Of a stretch of DNA of 64,000 nt, positions 32,626 to 40,491 are shown in pieces (position 1 is the first letter of the stretch; every line of letters starts with the position of its first letter). Where the stretch lies: assembly GCA_002317155.1 (NCBI GenBank), contig DCIR01000012.1, positions 41,121-105,120 of the forward strand, read 5' to 3'. The notes under the pieces were generated by a model. It was not told the origin of the DNA and did no database searches. It saw only the letters and a list, made by a program, of their open reading frames with translations. The DNA comes from Lachnospiraceae bacterium UBA1721. Lineage in GTDB: Bacteria > Bacillota > Clostridia > Lachnospirales > Lachnospiraceae. The translations under genes were made by a program, and so were the position numbers.

Positions 32626-34128
32626 TTACAAGAAGAAAAGATTAACTGTTTCATCTAATTTTTCAGTCTCTTCTTCGATATCAGCTCCATCCCAAATTCT
32701 GGCAAAAAGAGCTTCCAATTCCATCCAGAAATTTTCAAGTTCAATAATCTTAGGAAGCGGTACGCTCTCCGCATACTCAGCATCGAATACCTTCAGGTCC
32801 TCATATGCAGCGTTAGCCTTAATATTGGCTGCCGGTTTACCGCATCTTGTGTAAAGTTCATCCGCAAAATCATTTACCAGATAAGCAGCAAATGCATTTG
32901 CGAGTTCCTTTTTCTCTGAATATCCGTTTACAACAACCGCAGTTGTAGTAGACATATTACGGCTTGAAATTTCCTCGTTGATATCCGGAATCATAGCAAA
33001 TCCATACTCAAAATCAATTCGGCCATCTTCTTTAGCCTTATTCAGAGTATTTACCACATCAACCGATGCAATGGTAAAAAGCATCTTACCGTCGATAAAA
33101 TCCTCTACCACATCATCGTAATCAACTGCATCAGCCTCAATATAGAAAAATTCATTGAGATACTGATAATAATTCAAGCATATACGTGAACCTTCGTTAT
33201 TGAGCGAAATCTGGTTCTCATCATCACCGTATTCACCGCCCAAATTAACGACATCACCTATCATCCAGAAATTATAGAATATGTCGGATACATCCCAAGT
33301 CATAACTCCTTCTGCGCCATCCGGTGCATTAAAGGTATTAGCTATGGTAAGAAGTTCATTTAGGGTCTGAGGAAGCGCAGTCTCATACACCTCCGCAGTC
33401 TTACTCTCAAGAGCAGTCACCTTCTCTTCATCAGACAATTCTTTATAGGGAACCAGCTCTGAATCAATCTCATAGTGGTCAACTTCATCCTCATCAAGCT
33501 CAGTTACCCAGTCTGACTCGTTGGCCTCTTCAAGCTCCGCATTTACATTAGCCAGATAATCGGTAAGGACATAATCCTCAGCCTCTTCGAGCAAAATAGC
33601 AAGTGCTTTCTCCTCTGCCCATGTGTGCAGATAATCTTTGTTATATACGAGAGCACTTGTATTATATGCCAAAGGATATCCTACCAATTTACCGTCATAT
33701 GTAACCGCATCGAGCGCTACCTGTGAGAAATTAGCGGTGTTGCATACACCGGCCGCATCGTCAATCTCTGTTGCCAGTCCTGCAAGTGTTGCCATCTCCA
33801 GTTCAGACGTATCCAGTAAATACGCATCAGGCATCTGCTCATTATAAACAGAGGCCTTATTTACGGTTTCTATGTAGTTTTCTACTGTAATAAGCATAGG
33901 AAAAACGTGAACATTATTCTGCTCACCGAAATCAACCGCTGCTTTATTTATATAGTCAGAAAGCTCGGGATCTGAGTACCAGAAATATATGGTATCTTCT
34001 CGCGTATACCATGCAGTTATTTCTTCCTCACCCTCCGGGCTCTTCATCTCCATTCTGCCGGCGAACATTACACCTGCCGCCAGCAGAATTACTAATATCA
34101 CACTTATAAATCTTTTTTGCAAACTCAT
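32626..34128 (-). CDS. Exported extracellular solute-binding protein (family 1-like), 500 aa
   Basis: Resembles the substrate-binding proteins of carbohydrate ABC importers: ADFGEQNN-type start of the mature domain, YLLDTSELEMATLAGLATEID, LVGYPLAYNTSALVYNKD, and ADGAEGVMTWD with DGKMLFTIAS further on. The N-terminus is a signal or anchor helix without a lipobox Cys, unusual for a Gram-positive binding protein. An acidic helical insertion lies at about residues 170-250 (VTELDEDEVDHYEIDSE). No permease or ATPase genes are nearby, so it either serves distant importers or has been recruited as a sensor. It lies between argD and comEA. Confidence 0.8.
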   Translation of the reverse strand: MSLQKRFISVILVILLAAGVMFAGRMEMKSPEGEEEITAWYTREDTIYFWYSDPELSDYINKAAVDFGEQNNVHVFPMLITVENYIETVNKASVYNEQMPDAYLLDTSELEMATLAGLATEIDDAAGVCNTANFSQVALDAVTYDGKLVGYPLAYNTSALVYNKDYLHTWAEEKALAILLEEAEDYVLTDYLANVNAELEEANESDWVTELDEDEVDHYEIDSELVPYKELSDEEKVTALESKTAEVYETALPQTLNELLTIANTFNAPDGAEGVMTWDVSDIFYNFWMIGDVVNLGGEYGDDENQISLNNEGSRICLNYYQYLNEFFYIEADAVDYDDVVEDFIDGKMLFTIASVDVVNTLNKAKEDGRIDFEYGFAMIPDINEEISSRNMSTTTAVVVNGYSEKKELANAFAAYLVNDFADELYTRCGKPAANIKANAAYEDLKVFDAEYAESVPLPKIIELENFWMELEALFARIWDGADIEEETEKLDETVNLFFL

Positions 34129-34154
34129 TTTTATCCCTTAGACTACAGAATAAA

Positions 34155-35348
34155 TTAATCAATACACTTATCAAGAATTGCGACCATTTCATCCACATCT
34201 GCCTTCTCGATAACGAGCGGAGGCACAAAACGAAGGATATTTGTTCCGGCATTGATGAGGATAAGTCCATTCTCGAGTGCCTTATTGATTACCGGTGCTA
34301 CAGGCTCTTCAAATACAAGTCCCTGCATAAGTCCGGCTCCACGGTGCTCCTTAATCTGAGGATGCTTAGCCATAAGCTCATCAAGCTTTTCCCAAAGATA
34401 AGGGCCAACCTCCTGTACATGTCCGGCGATATCATCACGTTCAAAAATCTCAAGAACCTTATTAACTGCAGCACATGCAAGAGGATTACCACCATAAGTA
34501 GTACCGTGATCACCTGCAACAAGTGAGTTCTGACCTACTTTTTCAGTCATCATAAATGCACCGACGGGAACACCGCAGCCAAGTGCTTTTGCAGAAGTCA
34601 TAATATCAGGCTTTACACCATACTTCTGCCATGCAAAATTATAACCGGTACGACCCATACCACACTGAATCTCATCAAGGATAAGAAGCATATCCTTCTC
34701 ATCACAAAGCGCACGCACTTTCTTTAAGAAGTCTTCAGTAGCAGGAGTAAGTCCGCCTTCACCCTGTACAGTCTCCATAATGATTGCACAAGTCTTATCT
34801 GTAACCTGAGCAAGAACAGAATCAAAATCATTGTAATCAGCAAATTTAATATTACCGATACCTGGCTCAAAAGCCTCACGATAGTGAGCATTACCTGTAA
34901 CAGAAAGTGCACCCATTGTACGTCCGTGGAATGAATGATTCATGGCAATGATCTCATGATCGGTAGTGCCGTCCTTAAGGAAAGCATACTTACGAGCTGC
35001 CTTGATTGCACCTTCTATAGCTTCTGCGCCTGAATTTGTGAAGAATACGCGATCCATTCCTGAAAGCTTCTTGACACGCTTAGCTGCCTCAATAGCAGGT
35101 ACATTATAGTAATAATTAGATGTGTGAAGGAGCTTATCGATCTGTCCCTTCAAAGTATCATTGTATTCCTGATTACCATAGCCAAGCGCAAATACTGCAA
35201 TACCTGCTACAAAATCAAGATACTTTTTGCCTTCAAGATCGTAAAGATATACGCCTTCACCCTTATCCAGAACAATCTGATAACGATTATAGGTGTGGAG
35301 CAATGCCTTCTCGGCATCCTCAATATAATTTTCCATTAACTGTCCCAT
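34155..35348 (-). CDS. argD: Acetylornithine aminotransferase
   Basis: PLP enzyme of arginine synthesis that converts N-acetylglutamate semialdehyde and glutamate to N-acetylornithine and 2-oxoglutarate. Landmarks: FTNSGAEAIEGAIKAARKYA, NHSFHGRTMGALSVTG, LDEIQCGMGRTG, and TSAKALGCGVPVGA with the PLP lysine. The length of 397 aa is normal. The frame opens at 35369, but the ATG at 35348 follows AAGGGG at good spacing. It is last in the GNAT-argJ-argB-argD cluster, 43 bases after argB. Confidence 0.95.
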   Translation of the reverse strand: MGQLMENYIEDAEKALLHTYNRYQIVLDKGEGVYLYDLEGKKYLDFVAGIAVFALGYGNQEYNDTLKGQIDKLLHTSNYYYNVPAIEAAKRVKKLSGMDRVFFTNSGAEAIEGAIKAARKYAFLKDGTTDHEIIAMNHSFHGRTMGALSVTGNAHYREAFEPGIGNIKFADYNDFDSVLAQVTDKTCAIIMETVQGEGGLTPATEDFLKKVRALCDEKDMLLILDEIQCGMGRTGYNFAWQKYGVKPDIMTSAKALGCGVPVGAFMMTEKVGQNSLVAGDHGTTYGGNPLACAAVNKVLEIFERDDIAGHVQEVGPYLWEKLDELMAKHPQIKEHRGAGLMQGLVFEEPVAPVINKALENGLILINAGTNILRFVPPLVIEKADVDEMVAILDKCID

Positions 35349-35391
35349 AACTAACCCCTTATTATCCAAAGCACATTAACAAATACAAAAA

Positions 35392-36312
35392 TTAGTGATT
35401 ACAAAACTCATCTCTTGCAACACCAAGAGCAAGATTATCATCATCTGCAATAATAGCGGTTCCGATACCATCCTTGGTGAAAATCTCAAGAAGCAGGCAG
35501 TGAAGAAGTCTTCCGTCAAGGATATGAACTCTGTTAACACCTGCGCGAATAGCTGAAGTGCAGTTGTTAAGCTTAGGAAGCATACCACCTCCGATAATTC
35601 CGCTGTCGATAAGCTCTTCTGCCTCGCTGGCAGTAATTCTGGAGATGAATGATGACTTATCATTGATATCTCTGTAAAGACCTTCAATATCTGTAAGGAA
35701 TACAAGCTTATCTGCGCCGACTGCCTTGGCAATAGCACATGCAGCATCATCTGCATTGATGTTATAGGTCTGGAACTTATCATCAAGTCCGATAGGAGCA
35801 ACGATAGGAAGGAAATCGTTGTCTAAAAGATCATAAAGGATCTTGCTGTCTACATCCTTGATATCTCCTACGAATCCGATATCCTGACCGTTCGAAAGCT
35901 TCTTATCTACCTTGAGAAGTCCGCCGTCCTTACCACTGATACCTACGGCCTTAACACCGAGCTCCTGTACCATAGTAACAAGATTCTTGTTTACTCTGTT
36001 AAGTACCATTTCAGCAATTTCCATGGTCTCTTCATCAGTAACACGAAGTCCGTTAACAAACTGTGCTTCCTTGCCGACCTTGCTTACCCAGCGGCTGATT
36101 TCCTTACCACCGCCATGAACAATGATAGGCTTAAATCCAACAAGCTTAAGAAGAGTTACGTCCTTAATAACATTCTTCTGAAGCTCAGGATCTACCATTG
36201 CACTTCCGCCGTACTTAACTACAATAATCTTACGATTAAATCTCTGAATATAAGGCAGTGCCTCAATGAGAGTTTCTGCTTTTTTCATTACATCTGTCAT
36301 ATCCTGTGCCAT
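35392..36312 (-). CDS. argB: Acetylglutamate kinase
   Basis: Amino acid kinase-fold enzyme that phosphorylates N-acetylglutamate with ATP, the committed step of the acetyl cycle. VVKYGGSAM near residues 29-37 binds [14 protein letters not shown] contacts the substrate, and [11 protein letters not shown] and [11 protein letters not shown] are characteristic. The N-terminal helix (residues of about 1-20, [20 protein letters not shown]) is the type found in arginine-sensitive hexameric enzymes, so feedback inhibition by arginine is likely. GGAG precedes the ATG. Confidence 0.96.
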   Translation of the reverse strand: MAQDMTDVMKKAETLIEALPYIQRFNRKIIVVKYGGSAMVDPELQKNVIKDVTLLKLVGFKPIIVHGGGKEISRWVSKVGKEAQFVNGLRVTDEETMEIAEMVLNRVNKNLVTMVQELGVKAVGISGKDGGLLKVDKKLSNGQDIGFVGDIKDVDSKILYDLLDNDFLPIVAPIGLDDKFQTYNINADDAACAIAKAVGADKLVFLTDIEGLYRDINDKSSFISRITASEAEELIDSGIIGGGMLPKLNNCTSAIRAGVNRVHILDGRLLHCLLLEIFTKDGIGTAIIADDDNLALGVARDEFCNH

Positions 36313-36351
36313 TTTTCATTTCTCCTCTGAATTCACTTTATACCAAAACAG

Positions 36352-37575
36352 TTATGAACGATAATCTGCGTTAATCTTAACGTAATCATAAGTAAGGTCA
36401 CATCCGAAAGCGGTAGCTTCCTCTATTCCCTCATGCATATCTACAAATACGGTAACTTCCTCTTCCTTCATGATTTCAACAGCCTTCTCTTCATCAAATG
36501 CAAGAGGAGTTCCCTTGTCAAATACCTGAAGCTTGCCGGCCTTGCTCACAAAGAAAAGCTCAACGTCATTCTGATCGAACTGCGCACCTGAATAACCCAT
36601 TGCACACAAAAATCTTCCGAAGTTAGCATCACATCCGTAAATAGCAGCCTTTGAAAGGTTTGAACCAACAATCGCTCTTGCGAGTGTTCTTGCATCAGCC
36701 TTACTCTTGGCATTTACAACCTGTGCCTCGAAAAGCTTGGTAGCGCCCTCTCCGTCTCCTGCCATTCTTCTTGCAAGATAGCGGCATACGAAGAAAAGTG
36801 CCTCACGGAAAGTATCATAATCAGCGTTCTTCTCAGTAATCTTATCATTCTGAGCAAGTCCGTCAGCCATGATAAGAAGTGTGTCGTTGGTAGAAGTATC
36901 GCCGTCTACTGTAATCATATTGAAAGTATCAAGTATAACCTCGCTGAGCGCCTCCTGAAGAAGCTTCTTCTCAATTGCAAGGTCTGTAGTCAGGAATCCG
37001 AGCATGGTGCACATATTAGGATGAATCATTCCGGAGCCCTTACTCATACCACCAAGAGTAACTGTCTTGCCGCCAACTTCAAAGCTTACAGCAATCTCTT
37101 TATTGATAGTATCTGTAGTCATAATAGCCTTAGATGCTGCAGTACCTGCCTCCATGGTATCAGAAAGTTCTGCGCTCATAGCCTTAACACCGTTAACAAG
37201 TTTCTCAACAGGAAGCTGCATTCCGATGACACCGGTAGATGCTACTGCAACGCTCTCAAAAGGAATACCCATGGTCTCTTCTACTGCCTTCGCGGTAGCT
37301 TCACACGCATCGAAACCTTCCTTACCGGTGCAGGCATTTGCGATACCCGAATTAACAACAACAGCCTGCATAGGCTTACCTGAATATGTAAGCTTCATAT
37401 CCCACTGAACACATGCAGCCTTAACTACATTGCTTGTAAAAGTACCTGCGCACTCACAGGGAACATCACAGGTAACCATAGCCATATCAGTTCTTCCCTG
37501 ATACTTAATTCCTGCAGCAGTAACAGCTGCCTTAAAACCCTTTGCTGCGGTAACACCGCCTTCAATCTGCTTCAT
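36352..37575 (-). CDS. argJ: Ornithine acetyltransferase / N-acetylglutamate synthase
   Basis: Recycles acetyl groups from N-acetylornithine to glutamate. It is made as one chain that cuts itself: the site is GMIHPNMCTMLGFLTTD, where the Thr after Cys becomes the N-terminal nucleophile (family consensus Ala-Thr; Cys-Thr here). Other landmarks are VVNSGIANACTG, ASTGVIGMQLP and KAAIYGCDANFGR. The length of 407 aa is normal. Whether it also makes acetylglutamate from acetyl-CoA cannot be read from the sequence; the GNAT gene upstream could do so. AGAGGA precedes the ATG. Confidence 0.96.
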   Translation of the reverse strand: MKQIEGGVTAAKGFKAAVTAAGIKYQGRTDMAMVTCDVPCECAGTFTSNVVKAACVQWDMKLTYSGKPMQAVVVNSGIANACTGKEGFDACEATAKAVEETMGIPFESVAVASTGVIGMQLPVEKLVNGVKAMSAELSDTMEAGTAASKAIMTTDTINKEIAVSFEVGGKTVTLGGMSKGSGMIHPNMCTMLGFLTTDLAIEKKLLQEALSEVILDTFNMITVDGDTSTNDTLLIMADGLAQNDKITEKNADYDTFREALFFVCRYLARRMAGDGEGATKLFEAQVVNAKSKADARTLARAIVGSNLSKAAIYGCDANFGRFLCAMGYSGAQFDQNDVELFFVSKAGKLQVFDKGTPLAFDEEKAVEIMKEEEVTVFVDMHEGIEEATAFGCDLTYDYVKINADYRS

Positions 37576-37610
37576 ATCATTTATCCTCTTTAATAATATT
37601 CATTCGCACA

Positions 37611-38066
37611 TTACTGATTAAATGCGATTATATTTGCCTCGTTCAATGTAAAATCATAGTAGTTAAGATCCAGTCTCTCGGTCCATCCGATGCAATGCCA
37701 GAATGCATTACCTATATCATTAACCGAGAACGCAATCAGACTAACCTTGTTAATGCCCTCAGCTCTGAGTGCATTCATGCAAAAAACAACCATGTCCTTG
37801 CCAATACCGTTTCTTCTGCAGTCCTCACGTACACATACGTGGTACAGGCATCCTCTGCGTCCGTCATGTCCGCACAAAATTGCTCCTACAATCTCGCCGT
37901 TATCTGCGACAGCTACAGTCGAAGTGGTAGGATTACGTCTCAAAAATCTCTCGACGCCTTCTCTTGAATCATCGATACTTCTAATTGCAAAACCGTGGAT
38001 GGTCATCCATAATGCCCTAACTCCATCGTAGTCTTCAATTGTCATTGTACGCACAGTATAATTCAT
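37611..38066 (-). CDS. GNAT-family N-acetyltransferase at the head of the arg cluster
   Basis: Single GNAT domain of 151 aa. The acetyl-CoA loop is in VREDCRRNGIGKDMV (R/Q-x-x-G-x-G/A type), preceded by the strand GCLYHVCV and followed by the ALRAEGINKVSLIAFSVN segment. It starts behind GAAGGG and ends 35 bases before argJ, so it is very probably cotranscribed with the arginine genes. That makes it a candidate N-acetylglutamate synthase of the short GNAT type, but the substrate is not proven by the sequence. Confidence 0.8.
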   Translation of the reverse strand: MNYTVRTMTIEDYDGVRALWMTIHGFAIRSIDDSREGVERFLRRNPTTSTVAVADNGEIVGAILCGHDGRRGCLYHVCVREDCRRNGIGKDMVVFCMNALRAEGINKVSLIAFSVNDIGNAFWHCIGWTERLDLNYYDFTLNEANIIAFNQ

Positions 38067-38222
38067 TCCTGTTCACCCTTCGACAGCCTCTCGGTATAAA
38101 AAAACGCAACAAAATTCAACGAAAAACTAAGCGCTCCTCGGAGCACTTGCTTCTATAGAATAACACTTTTTTTAATTTTGTCTACTGATATTTCATTTTT
38201 ATGCACAAATCTTTTAGGTTAA

Positions 38223-38276
38223 TGTATATTTATGCATCATTTTGTGAATATTTACTGTTTTATGCGTATAAATATA
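38223..38276 (-). promoter_or_regulatory. Candidate ArgR operator (three ARG-box-like sites)
   Basis: TGTATATTTATGCA (38223-38236) matches 12 of 14 bases of the ARG-box core (TGAATWWWWATTCA). TGAATATTTACTGT (38245-38258) and TGCGTATAAATATA (38263-38276) are weaker. The spacings of 22 and 18 bp put them roughly on one face of the helix. They lie 157-210 bases ahead of the GNAT-argJBD transcript and just before the promoter of the small plus-strand gene. The rest of 38067-38388 is AT-rich. Confidence 0.4.
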
Positions 38277-38298
38277 CTATTTGCATTTTGATATGTTC

Positions 38299-38327
38299 TT
38301 GAAAATAATAATTCTCCGATGTATATT
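38299..38327 (+). promoter_or_regulatory. Strong promoter of the 72-residue protein gene
   Basis: TTGAAA (38299-38304), spacer of 17, TATATT (38322-38327). Transcription would begin near 38334, giving a leader of about 55 bases. Confidence 0.6.
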
Positions 38328-38354
38328 AGTTACAGGTACATTATTTTTTGATAA

Positions 38355-38371
38355 TTATCGCCTAGCGATAA
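38355..38371 (+). promoter_or_regulatory. Small leader hairpin next to the ribosome site
   Basis: TTATCGC and GCGATAA pair around CTA, immediately before GGAAAGTAGAGGA. It could shield the mRNA 5' region without covering the ribosome site. Confidence 0.45.
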
Positions 38372-38388
38372 GGAAAGTAGAGGACTAA

Positions 38389-38607
38389 ATGGATATCAAA
38401 GCACAGGTACAGGCAGCTATTAAAAAAATCACCGAGGATCCCAAGCAGCTCGCTAATTTCAAGAACGATCCCGTCAAGACTGTAGAAGGAGTTATCGGCG
38501 TAGATCTTCCTGATGATGTAATCAATCAGGTTGTTGCAGGCGTTAAGGCAAAGACAGCTGCATCAAAGGCTTCAGATGCAATCGGAAATATCAAAAAGCT
38601 TTTCTAA
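38389..38607 (+). CDS. Small charged helical protein of unknown function, 72 aa
   Basis: Stand-alone gene with its own promoter, leader hairpin, AGAGGA ribosome site and terminator. The protein starts MDIKAQVQAAIKKITEDP and continues FKNDPVKTVEGVIGVDLPDD, then a Val/Ala/Lys-rich helix ending IGNIKKLF. The 'F-x-x-DP ... G-x-x-LP-x-x-V' arrangement recalls Nif11/nitrile-hydratase-type leader peptides, but there is no Cys, Ser or Thr-rich core and no modifying enzyme nearby. I associate similar 70-75 residue proteins with many Clostridia; none has a known role. No signal peptide. The codons look like those of a well-expressed gene. Confidence 0.82.
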   Translation: MDIKAQVQAAIKKITEDPKQLANFKNDPVKTVEGVIGVDLPDDVINQVVAGVKAKTAASKASDAIGNIKKLF

Positions 38608-38669
38608 TTTTTAACTTTTTGATTTTCAGTTTCAATTTCTAATAAAATGCCAATAGGCGCACCAATACA

Positions 38670-38700
38670 AAAAGCGGCCGGATTACCCGACCGCTTTTAT
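38670..38700. terminator. Bidirectional terminator between the small gene and the GH13 gene
   Basis: The 11-bp stem 38671-38681/38687-38697 has one irregular pair and U-runs on both sides. It ends the rightward small-gene transcript and the leftward glucosidase transcript (stop at 38782). The interval 38701-38781 shows nothing else. Confidence 0.78.
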
Positions 38701-38781
38701 TCTTCGTATCATCTAAACTACCAATAGCTTATCTCTCGCCCGACATCAAAGCTCATTTGGCGCGCTTATAGCCCAAGGAAC

Positions 38782-40095
38782 CTATCTCTCGCACTTCCAG
38801 AAAAATGCACTGTAAGGAGGGAGCTCACTTCCGCCTCCGAAATCATGCTCTGCTCCGGTGATAAGATCAACCGCCTTACCGCATCCGGCATCAAAATGTG
38901 CAGTATATGGATTCTCATCCATATTGATAGCCACAAGAACTCTCTCTCCATCGCAGCATCTTTGGAAGATACACTGACGATTGGTGAGTACAATCGATCT
39001 AAAATCTCCGTAATTCAAAGCCTTTGAATTCTTCTTAGCTTCCGCCATTTTAGATATAAAATCAGTGAGTTCATTCCACTCAGGATTCTCAAAGCATGCT
39101 CTGAGTGCGGGATCGCCTTCCTCTTTGCGAGCCTTTGCTCCCCACTCACTTCCGTAATAAACCACAGGAATTCCGGGCATACCAAAACACATCGCATATA
39201 CCAGCGGAATATGTTTTTCATTTGCAAGTATAGATGCAATTCTGGTCACATCATGATTATCGCAGAAGCTGAACAGATGTGAGCCTCTTGCAACCGTCCA
39301 ATCTTCAGGTCCGAACATTCTTGCAAGCGAATGAACGATTTCGAACATATTGTAACTGTTAAATGCAGAATATATTCCCTTGTAGCACTGATAATTGGTC
39401 AGCGAATGGAACTGCTTAGCTTCAAGCATTCTTCCGTATTCGCCGTGAAGTACTTCACCCACGAGGAAGAAATCATTCTTTATACTGTCACAATGTCCTC
39501 TGAGTCTTCTGCAGAAATCATCATTAAGACAATATGCAACATCAAGTCTCAGTCCATCTATGTCAAATTCCTTAACCCAGCCTGTAACACAGTCGAAAAT
39601 ATGTCTTACTACATCTTCGTTATACAGATTAAGCTTTACCAGGTCATAGTTGCCTTCCCAGCCTTCATACCATAATCCATCGTTATAATTCGAATTACCA
39701 TCAAAAGCAATTCTCGCAAACCAATTTACGTAAGGAGAATTCTCTCTGTTCTTAAGTACATCCTGAAAAGCCCAAAAACCACGGCCAACATGATTAAACA
39801 CACCGTCAAGAACTACTTTGATTCCATTCTCATGCAGTTTTTTACAGACAAGTGCAAAATCTTCATTGCTTCCGAGTCTTGTATCGATCTTGCTGTAATC
39901 TCTGGTGTTGTAACCATGAGTATCTGACTCAAATACAGGCGAAAAATAAATCGCATTGATTCCCATCTTCTTAATATGAGGAATCCAATCAATAACCTTT
40001 AAAATTCTGCTTTCGGCAACACCATCGTTCTCAAATGGTGCACCGCAAAAACCAAGTGGATAAATCTGATAAAAAACACTCTCATATGCCCACAT
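38782..40095 (-). CDS. Cytosolic GH13 alpha-glucosidase/alpha-amylase-type enzyme, 437 aa
   Basis: Glycoside hydrolase family 13 (beta/alpha)8 barrel. Conserved regions: DGVFNHVG (region I), GLRLDVAYC with the nucleophile Asp (region II), LVGEVLHG with the acid/base Glu (region III) and FCDNHDVTR with the transition-state Asp (region IV). There is no signal peptide, so it should act on imported maltodextrins. It is shorter than typical neopullulanases because the N-terminal beta domain is missing, and it ends with a small C-terminal beta domain. CGGAGGTGA precedes the ATG. It is a single gene with a terminator after it and an unusual control region before it. Confidence 0.93.
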   Translation of the reverse strand: MWAYESVFYQIYPLGFCGAPFENDGVAESRILKVIDWIPHIKKMGINAIYFSPVFESDTHGYNTRDYSKIDTRLGSNEDFALVCKKLHENGIKVVLDGVFNHVGRGFWAFQDVLKNRENSPYVNWFARIAFDGNSNYNDGLWYEGWEGNYDLVKLNLYNEDVVRHIFDCVTGWVKEFDIDGLRLDVAYCLNDDFCRRLRGHCDSIKNDFFLVGEVLHGEYGRMLEAKQFHSLTNYQCYKGIYSAFNSYNMFEIVHSLARMFGPEDWTVARGSHLFSFCDNHDVTRIASILANEKHIPLVYAMCFGMPGIPVVYYGSEWGAKARKEEGDPALRACFENPEWNELTDFISKMAEAKKNSKALNYGDFRSIVLTNRQCIFQRCCDGERVLVAINMDENPYTAHFDAGCGKAVDLITGAEHDFGGGSELPPYSAFFWKCER

Positions 40096-40255
40096 AGTAT
40101 ATCACCTCCGTGTGATGTAATTATTCCTTTTCAATTTTCCCATAAATAGCCCCAAAAGTAAACGGCGTGTCGGTACAAAAATGGTTTACATAGTTTTCTT
40201 CGATATCATACGTTATTTTAAATAGTGACAGAACATTTTGCAAGGTTGACACACA

Positions 40256-40342
40256 GGTATCCACCAGACTGTCGTGTCATAAACATATTCAATTTACTGG
40301 GCATGCGCACTATAATCCACAGTATCCACCAAGTTATCCACA
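40256..40342. promoter_or_regulatory. Cluster of DnaA-box-like sequences
   Basis: TTATCCACA (40334-40342) is a perfect DnaA box. TAATCCACA (40313-40321) differs at one base, and GTATCCACC (40257-40265 and 40322-40330) at two. All four point the same way, and three are within 30 bp. The cluster lies in the 396-base gap before the GH13 gene. Confidence 0.5.
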
Positions 40343-40360
40343 TCTGTCATCAGTGTCATT

Positions 40361-40411
40361 AATTGCAAATATTTGATGTCATTTATGACTTTTTTGCAAT
40401 TATGACGTCAT
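40361..40411. repeat. Nested dyads in the gap before the GH13 gene
   Basis: AATTGCAAA (40361-40369) is the inverse of TTTGCAATT (40393-40401). Inside it GTCAT (40378-40382) pairs with ATGAC (40385-40389), and the 10-bp palindrome ATGACGTCAT follows at 40402-40411. TGTCAT or its inverse recurs from about 40275 to 40470. The remaining parts of 40096-40491 are AT-rich with no gene. Confidence 0.6.
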
Positions 40412-40491
40412 TTCAGATTTTGCTATGGTTTACATAACTCGTCGCATATTTAATGTCTTTTTTCGTCTGTCATAAATTTAACACGCAACCT

